Below, one piece after another: positions 17,001 to 25,838 of a DNA stretch of 64,000 nucleotides. Made by a program: the position numbers and the translations under genes. How positions within the stretch are numbered: the stretch's first letter is position 1; each line of letters opens with the position of its first letter. The stretch comes from Polaribacter sp. BM10. Its GTDB lineage: Bacteria; Bacteroidota; Bacteroidia; Flavobacteriales; Flavobacteriaceae. The notes below the pieces were generated by a model, which saw only the letters and a program-made list of their open reading frames with translations, searched no databases and was not told the origin of the DNA. Location of the stretch: the NCBI RefSeq assembly GCF_002005425.1, contig NZ_CP019704.1, positions 806,001 through 870,000 of the forward strand, in the 5' to 3' direction.

Positions 17001-18224
17001 TTATTTTGGATAACAAATAAAGTGTTTTATTACCGGTAAAGTTAAAGCTTGTAGGTTTAATTGATCTGAAGCTTTTGCAATATCTTTAAGTTTTCCTTTT
17101 TTATTTAATATATATATTGGTGTTTTTAAATTATAAGCTTGATTGCTTATTTCTTGATGAAAAACAAAATAATTTACTTCATCTAATCCAATGCCTAGTT
17201 TTTTAATGGCTTTTTCTTTTTTCTTTTGAATATAAGACTCATTAAAAATTCCTTGTTGAATTTCTACTCTTAATAACTTTCTATCAACAATCATTTTAGC
17301 TAAAAGTGATAAAACTTTATCATCATGATTTACCCATTCTTTAATAGCAGATAATACATCATAATCATCTAATTTAGAAAACATTTCTAAAGTTTCTAAA
17401 GTGAAATTTTCTGATGATATTGGATTGTATAAGAAGTATTTTAAAGAAGAACTAGCGTATAATTCTACTCCTTTTTCTGCCAATTCTTTGGCTCTTTTTA
17501 AAATATTAACCAAAATATTTTCGGCAACTAAACCTGTTTTATGTAAATAAACTTGCCAATACATTAATCTTCTGGCTATTAAGAATTTTTCTACAGAATA
17601 GATACCTTTATGTTCTATAACTAATTCATCATTTTTAACATTCATCATGGCAATTAACCTGTCGGATGAAATATTACCTTCTGTAACCCCTGTATAAAAA
17701 CTATCTCTTTTTAGGTAATCTAACCTATCAATATCTAATTGACTAGAAATTAATTGACATAAAAATTTACGTGAATTTTTACCTTCAAAAATTTCGATTG
17801 CTAAAGATAATTTTCCTTTAAACTCTTCGTTTAATTTCTTCATAAACTTTAAAGAAATTTCTTCGTGGCTTATTTCACTCACAATACTGTGCTCTAAAGC
17901 ATGAGAAAATGCTCCGTGGCCAATATCGTGTAACAAAATTGCAATACAGAGTGCCGTTTCTTCATCCTTAGAAATTTCTACCTGTTTAAAGCGAAGAACT
18001 CTTATTGCTTTTTGCATTAAATGCATACAGCCAACAGCATGATGAAAACGTGTGTGATTTGCACCTGGATATACCAAATTAGAAAATCCCATTTGTGTTA
18101 TTCTTCTTAATCTCTGAAAATAAGGATGTTCTATTATATCAAAAATTAATGAATTAGGAATTTGTATAAATCCGTAAATAGGATCGTTTAATATTTTAAG
18201 TTTATTGGGTTTTTTTTTCTTCAA
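17001..18224 (-). CDS. HD-domain phosphohydrolase
   Basis: The 407-residue protein has the HD metal-binding signature: RFHHAVGCMHLM (first His, about residue 60) and ILLHDIGHGAFSHALEH (HD pair, about 104). DIDRLDYLKRDS gives the later Asp. It resembles dGTPase/YdhJ-like HD hydrolases. The substrate could be dNTPs or another phosphoester. It starts with TTG at 18224, because an in-frame stop lies just upstream with no ATG between. It ends 45 bp before the lpxD start, so read-through is possible. Confidence 0.85.
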   Translation of the reverse strand: MKKKKPNKLKILNDPIYGFIQIPNSLIFDIIEHPYFQRLRRITQMGFSNLVYPGANHTRFHHAVGCMHLMQKAIRVLRFKQVEISKDEETALCIAILLHDIGHGAFSHALEHSIVSEISHEEISLKFMKKLNEEFKGKLSLAIEIFEGKNSRKFLCQLISSQLDIDRLDYLKRDSFYTGVTEGNISSDRLIAMMNVKNDELVIEHKGIYSVEKFLIARRLMYWQVYLHKTGLVAENILVNILKRAKELAEKGVELYASSSLKYFLYNPISSENFTLETLEMFSKLDDYDVLSAIKEWVNHDDKVLSLLAKMIVDRKLLRVEIQQGIFNESYIQKKKEKAIKKLGIGLDEVNYFVFHQEISNQAYNLKTPIYILNKKGKLKDIAKASDQLNLQALTLPVIKHFICYPK

Positions 18225-18418
18225 AAGGACTAAAATTATCTATCTAATAATGCAAAATACAATATTTCTGATGAGATAATTACGAAAAAAACCATAAATT
18301 TTATTGATGAAATTATTATTTGTCAAATTATTATAAAATTGGCAATATTTTATCATTAAACATGCATAATAAAAGTAACATTTACTTAAATTTATCGTTA
18401 AAGAATAAAACGAAATAC

Positions 18419-19963
18419 ATGAGCATACAAATTCTATGGGTAGATGATGAAATTGAGTTATTAAAACCTCATATTTTATTTTTAGAGCGTAAAGAATATA
18501 AAGTTACAACTTGTACAAATGGTGCAGATGCTATTAATTTAGTTGAAGAAGAAAATTTTGACATCGTTTTTTTAGATGAAAATATGCCTGGTTTAACAGG
18601 CTTAGAAACTCTTGCCGAAATTAAACAAAAAAAAGCCAATTTACCTGTGGTAATGATTACCAAAAGTGAAGAGGAATATATTATGGAAGAGGCCATTGGG
18701 TCTAAAATTGCAGATTATTTAATTAAACCAGTAAATCCGAGTCAGATATTATTAAGTTTAAAGAAAAACTTAGATCATTCTAGATTAATTAGCGAAAAAA
18801 CAACATCTAATTATCAGCAAGAATTTAGAAAAATATCTACGGATTTAGCCATGGTGAATTCTTACGAAGATTGGATTGAATTGTATAAAAAATTAATTCA
18901 TTGGGAATTAGAGTTGGAAAACATAAGCGATCCTGGAATGCTTGGTATTTTAGAAAGTCAGAAACAAGAAGCAAATTCACAGTTTTTTAAATTCATCAAA
19001 AAAAATTACGAAGATTTTTTAACAGGAAATGATAAGCCAACTTTTTCGCACACCTTGTTTAAAGATTATGTTGTGCCAGAACTTAAAAAAGAAAAGAGTG
19101 TACTTTGGGTTGTAATAGATAATTTACGTTACGATCAATACAGAATTCTAGAGCCTTTAATTAACAATCATTATAAGAAAGACGAAGAATATACGTATTT
19201 TTCTATTTTACCCACAGCAACTCAATACGCTAGAAATGCGATTTTTTCTGGTTTAATGCCTTCAGAAATGGAGAAAAGGCATCCTGAGTTTTGGAAAAAT
19301 GATACAGATGAAGGTGGAATGAATTTATTCGAAAATGAATTTTTATCAGCTCAAATTAAACGTTTGAGTTTAAATATTAAACACGAATATTATAAAATTT
19401 CTACCTTAAAAAGTGGTAAAGAGTTAGCGGATAATTATAACGGTACAAAACAAAATGACTTAACTGCCGTGGTTTATAATTTTGTTGATATTTTATCGCA
19501 TTCTAAGACAGAAATGGAAGTTATTAAAGAATTGGCTGGTGATGACAAAGCTTATAGAAGTTTAACGTTAAGTTGGTTTAAGAACTCTCCACTATTCGAA
19601 ATTATACAAAAAGCACAAGCTTTAGGACAAAAATTAATAATTACAACAGATCATGGTACTATAAATTGTAAACATCCAACAAAGGTTGTGGGCGATAAAA
19701 ATATAAGTTCTAACTTAAGATACAAAACTGGTAGAAGTCTAACCTATGAAGATAAAGACGTGTATGCTGTAAGAAACCCAAAAGACATTTTTTTACCTAC
19801 GGTTGCAATGAATGCTCCGTTTATTTTTGCAAAAGAAGATTTGTTTTTTGCTTATCCAAATAACTTTAATCATTTTGTAAAATATTTTAAAAACACATAC
19901 CAACACGGTGGTGTTTCTTTAGAAGAAGTTATTATTCCTTGTGCGGTTTATAGCCCTAAATAA
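18419..19963 (+). CDS. porX: PorX: response regulator with PglZ phosphodiesterase domain
   Basis: The 514-residue protein (ATG at 18419, MSIQILWVDD) has a CheY-like receiver (1-120, acidic pair D9/D10, phospho-acceptor D53 in FLDENMP, KP at the end). It is followed by a PglZ alkaline-phosphatase-like domain (about 200-514) with VVIDNLRYDQY, PTATQYARN and ITTDHG as metal and nucleophile motifs. PorX works with the PorY kinase and the sigma factor SigP to control T9SS genes in Porphyromonas and Flavobacterium. An in-frame upstream ATG at 18320 would add 33 residues without homology to the receiver fold. No porY lies here. Confidence 0.93.
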   Translation: MSIQILWVDDEIELLKPHILFLERKEYKVTTCTNGADAINLVEEENFDIVFLDENMPGLTGLETLAEIKQKKANLPVVMITKSEEEYIMEEAIGSKIADYLIKPVNPSQILLSLKKNLDHSRLISEKTTSNYQQEFRKISTDLAMVNSYEDWIELYKKLIHWELELENISDPGMLGILESQKQEANSQFFKFIKKNYEDFLTGNDKPTFSHTLFKDYVVPELKKEKSVLWVVIDNLRYDQYRILEPLINNHYKKDEEYTYFSILPTATQYARNAIFSGLMPSEMEKRHPEFWKNDTDEGGMNLFENEFLSAQIKRLSLNIKHEYYKISTLKSGKELADNYNGTKQNDLTAVVYNFVDILSHSKTEMEVIKELAGDDKAYRSLTLSWFKNSPLFEIIQKAQALGQKLIITTDHGTINCKHPTKVVGDKNISSNLRYKTGRSLTYEDKDVYAVRNPKDIFLPTVAMNAPFIFAKEDLFFAYPNNFNHFVKYFKNTYQHGGVSLEEVIIPCAVYSPK

Positions 19964-19990
19964 TATAAAATTAAATAATAGAATTAAAAT

Positions 19991-20021
19991 AAACTGATAG
20001 ACTTTAAAAACCTATCAGTTT
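19991..20021 (+). terminator. Probable terminator after porX
   Basis: A 10-bp perfect inverted repeat (19991-20000 with 20012-20021) has an 11-nt loop and is followed by an AT tract. The T run is broken, so efficiency is uncertain. Confidence 0.55.
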
Positions 20022-20024
20022 TAT

Positions 20025-20032
20025 TATTTTTG
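20025..20032 (+). promoter_or_regulatory. -7 box overlapping the tsaE start region
   Basis: TATTTTTG ends 4 bp before the tsaE ATG at 20037, so the transcript would be leaderless if this box is used. Confidence 0.4.
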
Positions 20033-20036
20033 TGAT

Positions 20037-20444
20037 ATGAATAAAGATTATTCCTTAGATAATTTACCTGAAATTGCGACAGAATTGATAAAAGTTGCAG
20101 CTCATAAAACATTGTTGTTTTATGGTGAAATGGGGGCAGGAAAAACAACACTTATTAAACAAATTTGTAAAGTTTTATCTGTAGAAGATAATATCTCCTC
20201 TCCTACTTTTTCGTTGGTAAATGAATATCAAACTTCTTCCGGAGAGAAAGTTTTTCACTTTGATTTTTATAGAATTACAGATGAAGAAGAGGCGCTAGAT
20301 ATGGGTATTGAAGATTACTTATATAATAATACATGGTGTCTTATAGAATGGCCACAGAATGTCGAAAATTTATTACCTTTAGATGCTGTTGAAATTCATT
20401 TATCAATTTTAGAAAATGGGCAACGCAACATTCAACTAAAATAA
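20037..20444 (+). CDS. tsaE: tRNA threonylcarbamoyladenosine biosynthesis ATPase TsaE
   Basis: The 135-residue P-loop ATPase is needed with TsaB and TsaD to make t6A37 in ANN-decoding tRNAs. Its Walker A is GEMGAGKTT (about residues 30-38), SSPTFSLVNEY is the family signature, and HFDFYRI contains the Asp of the Walker B-like strand. The next gene starts 6 bp downstream. Confidence 0.95.
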   Translation: MNKDYSLDNLPEIATELIKVAAHKTLLFYGEMGAGKTTLIKQICKVLSVEDNISSPTFSLVNEYQTSSGEKVFHFDFYRITDEEEALDMGIEDYLYNNTWCLIEWPQNVENLLPLDAVEIHLSILENGQRNIQLK

Positions 20445-20450
20445 CCAACT

Positions 20451-21647
20451 ATGAGTTCATTTTCTCCGTTTAGTAAAGAAGAATTAATTCCTCAAGAAGA
20501 AAAATTAGAAATTAAAAAACAAAAAGGAGAACTTTTTATAGGTTTGCCAAAAGAAGCTTACCTAAGTGAAAAAAGAGTTTGTTTAACTCCTGATGCAGTT
20601 GGAGCATTAACAGCAAACGGTCATCGAATTGTTATTGAAACGGGTGCTGGCGACGGAGCAAATTTTACAGATAAAGAATATTCTGATGCTGGTGCTAAAA
20701 TTTCTTACAATGTAGAAGAAGCTTTTAAATGCAATATTATTTTAAAAGTTGCACCGCCTACAGAAAATGAAATAGCTTACATCAATCCGCAAGCTATTTT
20801 AATTTCTTCACTTCAATTAAAAACGCAATCAAAAAAATATTTTGAATGCTTAGCAAAAAAGAAAATTACAGCTATTGCTTTCGATTATATAAAGGATGAG
20901 CATGATTCTTATCCTATTGTAAAATCTTTAAGCGAAATTGCTGGTACTGCTTCTATTTTAATTGCTGGCGAATTAATGAGTGGCGTTAATAAAGGGAACG
21001 GTTTATTATTTGGTAATATTGGTGGTGTACCACCAACTAGTGTTGTTATTTTTGGTGCAGGAACTGTAGGTGAATACGCGGCAAGAACTGCTATTGGTTT
21101 AGGTGCTAGAGTTAAAGTATTTGATAACTCTATTAGTAAATTAAGAAAATTACAAGATTGTTTAAACTCTCCTATTTATACATCGACTTTGCAACCAAAA
21201 TCTGTTTCTAAGGCTTTAATGCGATGCGATGTTGCAATTGGTGCTATTCGAGGCAAAAGCAGATCGCCAATTTGTGCTACAGAAGATATGGTAGAAAAAA
21301 TGAAAGAAGGTGCCGTTGTTGTAGATGTAAGTATCGATCGAGGTGGTTGTTTTGAAACTTCGAATGTTACAACGCATCAAACACCAACATTTGTAAGACA
21401 TGGCGTTATACATTATTGTGTACCAAATATTCCTGCAAGATATGCAAGAACAGCATCTGTATCTATTAGTAATATTTTTACGCCTTATCTATTAAATATT
21501 GCAGAAGAAGGAGGTTTTGAGAATACAGCTAGGTTTGATAAAAGTTTAAGAAATGGTATGTATTTTTACCACGGAATTTTAACAAACAAAACAGTTGCAG
21601 ATTGGTTCGATTTACCTTTTAGAGATATTAATCTTTTAATAATGTAA
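20451..21647 (+). CDS. Alanine dehydrogenase/transhydrogenase-alpha-like protein
   Basis: The 398-residue protein belongs to the alanine dehydrogenase/NAD(P) transhydrogenase alpha family. The substrate domain starts at LFIGLPKEAYLSEKRVCLTP (about residue 25) and the Rossmann motif is VVIFGAGTVGEYAAR (about 199-213). It carries about 25 extra N-terminal residues compared with the canonical Ald encoded at 51101-52186. Other family blocks (DVSIDRGGCFE, HYCVPNIPARYARTAS) are present. The pairing with tsaE looks transcriptional only. Whether it oxidises alanine needs a test. Confidence 0.85.
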   Translation: MSSFSPFSKEELIPQEEKLEIKKQKGELFIGLPKEAYLSEKRVCLTPDAVGALTANGHRIVIETGAGDGANFTDKEYSDAGAKISYNVEEAFKCNIILKVAPPTENEIAYINPQAILISSLQLKTQSKKYFECLAKKKITAIAFDYIKDEHDSYPIVKSLSEIAGTASILIAGELMSGVNKGNGLLFGNIGGVPPTSVVIFGAGTVGEYAARTAIGLGARVKVFDNSISKLRKLQDCLNSPIYTSTLQPKSVSKALMRCDVAIGAIRGKSRSPICATEDMVEKMKEGAVVVDVSIDRGGCFETSNVTTHQTPTFVRHGVIHYCVPNIPARYARTASVSISNIFTPYLLNIAEEGGFENTARFDKSLRNGMYFYHGILTNKTVADWFDLPFRDINLLIM

Positions 21648-21691
21648 AGTTTTTTATTGATGTTTTATTATCTTAAAATAAAGTACATCAA

Positions 21692-21724
21692 TTTGAATAA
21701 ATACATACAAAAAAACTAAATTTG
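21692..21724 (+). promoter_or_regulatory. Complete Bacteroidota promoter for the DUF4258 gene
   Basis: TTTG (21692-21695), a 21-bp spacer and TAAATTTG (21717-21724) match the TTTG-N19-21-TAnnTTTG consensus. The start codon is 19 bp further on. Confidence 0.75.
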
Positions 21725-21742
21725 CACTTCTAAAATTTTAGC

Positions 21743-22111
21743 ATGTTAGCAAAAAGAATTTTTTATTATTTAGTTGGATTAACTTTAGGTTCTATTGGTG
21801 TATATTTTTTCTGGCAAAAGAAAAATGCTAGTTTCGATTATGGTATGGATGCCAGAACATTAAAAACAATCAGAATAAAAAAGCGTCTTTTTTCTGATGA
21901 AGCTAAAAATGCAATGCTAAAGTTTGATATTGACACACTTAAAATATCTACAATTTTAGAAAATGGTGACGTAGATTTTGGTAAAGGAAAACCCAGACAA
22001 AAACCATGTGCAGAATATTTTGTTACTGGTAAAAAGGAGTTAGAGAAAGTAAGTTTATTAGTAAAAAGATGTGATTCTACTTCAACTATACAAAAGGTTA
22101 TCGTTAATTAA
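21743..22111 (+). CDS. DUF4258 domain protein, membrane-anchored
   Basis: The 122-residue protein has an N-terminal membrane helix (about 7-25), then a small domain I recognise as DUF4258 (family of unknown function; LSDEAKNAMLKF-like start, STILENGDVDFGKGKPR core). It is expected to face the periplasm or cytosol from the inner membrane. It has its own promoter. No catalytic role is visible. Confidence 0.75.
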   Translation: MLAKRIFYYLVGLTLGSIGVYFFWQKKNASFDYGMDARTLKTIRIKKRLFSDEAKNAMLKFDIDTLKISTILENGDVDFGKGKPRQKPCAEYFVTGKKELEKVSLLVKRCDSTSTIQKVIVN

Positions 22112-22112
22112 A

Positions 22113-22703
22113 TTATTTTTTATATTTATCGTATAAGCCTATTCCGTTTATAATTAATGGTATTATTTTATACAATCTATTTTGTTTAGTTATTTCTTTT
22201 TTTGCTGATAAAATATGTTCACAAAACTCTCTTTTTTTTGTTGTAGTAAAACTATTAAATTTTTCGGTTAGTATTTTATCACTTGATAATGCAGAAGCCA
22301 ATATGGTTGGTACTGCTAAAGGTTTTGTATTTCTTTTTGGCTTAATCTCTTTGCCAGCTTCTGAATTTGCGATTGCTTCTAAAACATAAGTTTTAATGAT
22401 TTCTGGTTGAATTTCATTTGAATTATAAAACCTCATTTGGCGCATTGCTTTTGTTTTATTTTCTTGTGCATTTATAAGTAAATTAGCTTCATCTTTTAAA
22501 AATATGCCGTTATGAAACCAAATTCCGTAATAGTTTTTAAAAGCAGCAAAACCTAAAATATTTTTACCCTTATAAATATAGGCCGGAATTCCCCACTTTA
22601 TATCTTCATCTAAAGGGAGTTTTAAAAGAATTGCTCTTATAGTTTCTAATTCTTTTTTCCAGTTTAATTTACCATTTATATAAGAAGTAACATTTGCACG
22701 CAT
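22113..22703 (-). CDS. YdeI/OmpD-associated family protein with DUF1801-like domain
   Basis: The 196-residue protein has an N-terminal DUF1801-like domain (residues 1-115: IKWGIPAYIYKGKNILGF, YYGIWFHNG) and a C-terminal helical YdeI-like segment (about 125-196, with FTTTKKREFCEHI). The family fold is known, but the biochemical role is not established. The start overlaps the trmH stop by one base, so the two are an operon. Confidence 0.8.
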   Translation of the reverse strand: MRANVTSYINGKLNWKKELETIRAILLKLPLDEDIKWGIPAYIYKGKNILGFAAFKNYYGIWFHNGIFLKDEANLLINAQENKTKAMRQMRFYNSNEIQPEIIKTYVLEAIANSEAGKEIKPKRNTKPLAVPTILASALSSDKILTEKFNSFTTTKKREFCEHILSAKKEITKQNRLYKIIPLIINGIGLYDKYKK

Positions 22704-23374
22704 TATTTAACATTTAAGTTATAATGCTCTTGAATTTTATCTACATTTTTTATAGTTTTCTTTACCCAATCGAAATAGATAATATTTTTCTCTTCTTCAC
22801 TCAATTTCCAATCTAAATTAGAATTTCTAAGTTTTGTAGTTACTTCTTGTAAAATAATTGCCGCAGCTACAGATATATTTAGACTTTCTGTAAAACCAAC
22901 CATAGGTATTTTTAAAAAACCATCAGCAGTATCCATAACATAATCAGAAACACCTTCTGCCTCTACTCCGAAAACAAATGCAGATTTTTTTGTAATGTCA
23001 AAATCATGCAATAGACAAGAATCGTTGTGTGGTGTTGTTGCAATAATTTGATAACCTTGTTCTTTTAAACCGTTTAAACAAGTTTTTGTGTTATCGCCAT
23101 CGTTTCTATATCTATATTGATTTAACCATTTTTGAGAGCCTTTAGCAACATGTCTAGAAACACTATTATTATATTTATTTTCTATGGTATGAATATCTTG
23201 AATTCCAAAAATATCACAAGTTCTTACAACTGCACTTGCATTGTGAGGTTGATAAATATCTTCTAAAACAACAGTAAAATGGCGAGTTCTTTCTTCAAGA
23301 ACTTTTTTAAATAGTAATTTTCTTTTTTCTGTTAAAAAAGTTTCGAAATATTGTAATAATTTATCATCAATCAT
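22703..23374 (-). CDS. trmH: TrmH-family tRNA/rRNA 2'-O-methyltransferase
   Basis: The SPOUT (knotted) methyltransferase has 223 residues from the ATG at 23374 (MIDDKLLQYF). Motif 1 is HNASAVVRTCDIFG, motif 2 VFGVEAEGVSD, and motif 3 KIPMVGFTESLNISVAAAI. It uses SAM to methylate the ribose, probably Gm18 of tRNAs. An in-frame start at 23410 would add 12 residues without family match. It is divergent from the sirtuin with a 70-bp gap. Confidence 0.92.
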   Translation of the reverse strand: MIDDKLLQYFETFLTEKRKLLFKKVLEERTRHFTVVLEDIYQPHNASAVVRTCDIFGIQDIHTIENKYNNSVSRHVAKGSQKWLNQYRYRNDGDNTKTCLNGLKEQGYQIIATTPHNDSCLLHDFDITKKSAFVFGVEAEGVSDYVMDTADGFLKIPMVGFTESLNISVAAAIILQEVTTKLRNSNLDWKLSEEEKNIIYFDWVKKTIKNVDKIQEHYNLNVK

Positions 23375-23444
23375 AATTACAAACTTAAAATTATTATTTT
23401 TAGGTTTCAATAACTATTACTAAAAATAATAAAAATCTATACTA

Positions 23445-24134
23445 TTGAAAAATTTGGTTGTATTAACTGGTGCAGGCATTTCTGCAGAAAGTGGAATTAA
23501 AACATTTAGAGATGCTGATGGTTTATGGGAAGGTCATAACATAATGGAAGTTGCTTCACCTAAAGGATTTAATGAAAACCCTGAATTAGTTTTAGAATTT
23601 TACAACAAAAGAAGAAAGCAATTATTAGAAGTTTTACCGAATAAAGCACACTTTAATTTAGTTGAATTAGAACAATATTTTAATGTAAATATTGTAACAC
23701 AAAACGTAGATGATTTACATGAAAGAGCTGGTAGTTCTGATGTTTTACACCTACATGGCGAATTGTTAAAAGTAAGAAGCACTTTAAACGAAAATGATGT
23801 TATTGAATGGAAAAAAGATTTAAATCTTGGTGATTTATGTCCTAAGAAAAGCCAGTTAAGGCCTCATATTGTTTGGTTCGGAGAAATGGTGCCATTGTTA
23901 GAAACTGCAATTAAAATTGTAGAAAAAGCAGATGTTTTAGTAGTTATTGGTACTTCTATGCAAGTTTATCCTGCGGCTAGTTTGATAGATTTTGTAAAAT
24001 CAAATACGCCAATATATTTTATAGATCCTAAACCTTCTGTATCAAACAAAAACGTTAAAAAATTAGAAATTATTGAAGATGTTGCAAGTTCTGGAACTGA
24101 TAAACTATTAGAACTATTAAAAGAAATTAGTTAA
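23445..24134 (+). CDS. cobB: NAD-dependent protein deacylase, sirtuin class III
   Basis: The 229-residue Sir2 enzyme starts at TTG (23445). NAD motifs are GAGISAESGI (residues 9-18) and TQNVDDLHERAG (85-96), and the catalytic His is H104 (HLHGEL). Y53 and R56 in EFYNKRRKQ match the Tyr/Arg pair that lets SIRT5-like sirtuins remove succinyl and malonyl groups. The usual Cys4 zinc site is nearly absent: only one Cys is left in that region. The gene converges on manA with an 8-bp overlap. Confidence 0.92.
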   Translation: MKNLVVLTGAGISAESGIKTFRDADGLWEGHNIMEVASPKGFNENPELVLEFYNKRRKQLLEVLPNKAHFNLVELEQYFNVNIVTQNVDDLHERAGSSDVLHLHGELLKVRSTLNENDVIEWKKDLNLGDLCPKKSQLRPHIVWFGEMVPLLETAIKIVEKADVLVVIGTSMQVYPAASLIDFVKSNTPIYFIDPKPSVSNKNVKKLEIIEDVASSGTDKLLELLKEIS

Positions 24135-25338
24135 TTTCTGGAACACTAGCTTTATAAATTTCTACATGTGTAGATGTTTCAATTTTATAATCTGTATTTG
24201 CATTTATCAAAATACATTCTCCTTTATCTAAATCTAGGCTAAAAGAATTATCTTTTATTGTAGCACTACCTTCTAAAGCGATTAAAATTTCTATTGAATT
24301 AGATGTTTTATGATAAGTAATAGAATCATCCAAAGAAATTTTACTTAATTCGAAATCAATTGCCTTTGTTTTAAATACTGTTTCACCGTTTTGAGAATTG
24401 AAATTTCCTTTTAATATTTCTGGAATTGTTTCTTCAAATTTTGTATTCTTAATAAGTTCTTCAACATCGATATGTTTAGATGTTAAACCTGCTCTTAAAA
24501 CATTGTCGGAATTCGCCATTAATTCAATGTTTTTTCCTTCTAAATATGCGTGTGGTACACCTGCATCTTGAAAAACAGCTTCACCTTTAGAAACATTTAA
24601 AATATTAAAAAAGTAAATAGAAAAAATACCCTTATCAATATTTTTGTTAGTTTTACCGTGAATTGATTTAGCAGCCCAATAAGCAGGAGATGCTTTATCT
24701 AATTCATTATTTACATATTTGGGTAGAATTCTATCAACTAAAGGTTGTAAAATATTATTTACCTCGTTTTGAGAGTAATTCATTACTAATTTATACAAAC
24801 CAGCAAAACCTTTATCTAAGAAAATTTCCTTTAAAAAGTTTAGTTCTTTAGTTTGCTCTAAATTTTTTATAAGTTTATTTCTTTCTAAAAATCCGTGTAA
24901 TAACCAAAAATCACTAAGCGCTACCATTATTTCTGGTTTATGATTTTTGTCTTTATAATTTCTATTTTTAGCGGTTAATGGTATTCCTTTACTTTCTTCT
25001 AAATTAAAACCATTAATGGCTGCTTCTATTGAAGGGTGAACTTGAATAGAAAGCATATTGTTAACATCTAAGACTTTAAAAAGAAATGGTAATTTTCCGA
25101 ATTTGGAGCTTACATCTTTACCTAAACTATCAGTTAAATTTTCCTCTATAAATTTATTTAGTAAGATATTTTCATTTTCTGTTATAACTTCTGATGGAGC
25201 TTTTATATGAGCGCCCATCCAATATTCTGCATAAGTAATATTTTCTTTGATATTTTCTGAAACTAAATTAGGAATGTAACTAGTACCACCCCAATCATAA
25301 TTTTGAACTTTACCCTTTAATTTGAAAATTTTTCTCAT
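24127..25338 (-). CDS. manA: Class I mannose-6-phosphate isomerase
   Basis: The 403-residue type I cupin enzyme interconverts mannose-6-phosphate and fructose-6-phosphate, feeding GDP-mannose synthesis. Zinc-ligand regions are QVHPSIE (Gln and His, near residue 102), HKPEIMVAL (Glu) and the GVPHAYLEGKNIE block. It lies 26 bp after a degenerate GT-like gene and about 500 bp after the receiver-glycosyltransferase fusion, all on one strand. It may thus supply sugar for the polysaccharide locus. That link is inference. Confidence 0.93.
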   Translation of the reverse strand: MRKIFKLKGKVQNYDWGGTSYIPNLVSENIKENITYAEYWMGAHIKAPSEVITENENILLNKFIEENLTDSLGKDVSSKFGKLPFLFKVLDVNNMLSIQVHPSIEAAINGFNLEESKGIPLTAKNRNYKDKNHKPEIMVALSDFWLLHGFLERNKLIKNLEQTKELNFLKEIFLDKGFAGLYKLVMNYSQNEVNNILQPLVDRILPKYVNNELDKASPAYWAAKSIHGKTNKNIDKGIFSIYFFNILNVSKGEAVFQDAGVPHAYLEGKNIELMANSDNVLRAGLTSKHIDVEELIKNTKFEETIPEILKGNFNSQNGETVFKTKAIDFELSKISLDDSITYHKTSNSIEILIALEGSATIKDNSFSLDLDKGECILINANTDYKIETSTHVEIYKASVPEIN

Positions 25339-25363
25339 TTTTAATATCGAATATTTACTGTTA

Positions 25364-25774
25364 TTAGCAGTTTACAACTTGTTGTAAATCATATAGTTTT
25401 CTAAACAAAACTCTTTGATCAGTTTCTTTTTTTAGAAAATCTTTTATATTTAATTTTGAAATTTTTTTAAAGATTTTTTGCTTTAAAAAAGAAATATTTT
25501 TTGAATATAAAATTAAACCTAATTCTTCATTATTAGATAAAAATCTAGCACCAGCTTTTATAGCAAGCATTTCTTTTTTTTGCTTTTTTAAATCTAATAT
25601 AGAAATATCACAATCAGATTGTTCTTTAAACTTATAAAGCAAATCTAATATATTTTGCACATTTCCATTCTTAACAAGGCAAATTTTTACTTTTTTATTA
25701 AAACAAGGTTTTTTTAAAACCTCTTTATCAATTTTTGATTTTTGATCAAAAACGATAACTAAACCATTTCTCAT
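25364..25774 (-). CDS. Degenerate GT2-like half protein
   Basis: The 136-residue protein is alignable by eye with the N-terminal half of the neighbouring GT2 domain. GLVIVFDQKSKID corresponds to GVVIPCYNEEKRL, ICLVKNGNVQNILDLL to LCFVNDGSTDKTLEVL, and KEMLAIKAGARFL to KAEAVRQGMLHM. The nucleotide-contact Asp pair is changed and the metal-binding DAD is SKN, so sugar transfer is not expected. The catalytic C-terminal half is absent. It lies 64 bp after the fusion gene and 25 bp before manA in one likely operon. It may be a remnant or a regulatory partner. Confidence 0.6.
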   Translation of the reverse strand: MRNGLVIVFDQKSKIDKEVLKKPCFNKKVKICLVKNGNVQNILDLLYKFKEQSDCDISILDLKKQKKEMLAIKAGARFLSNNEELGLILYSKNISFLKQKIFKKISKLNIKDFLKKETDQRVLFRKLYDLQQVVNC

Positions 25775-25838
25775 AACTAATTAAAATTTAATTTTTTATG
25801 AGAAAGTCCCTACTCTTTCTCTACTTAATTTGTACTAT

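Noticed and set aside
25364..25774. A second response regulator receiver
   Set aside because: No acidic pair or phospho-acceptor Asp motif is present, and the pattern fits the GT2 N-terminal half better.
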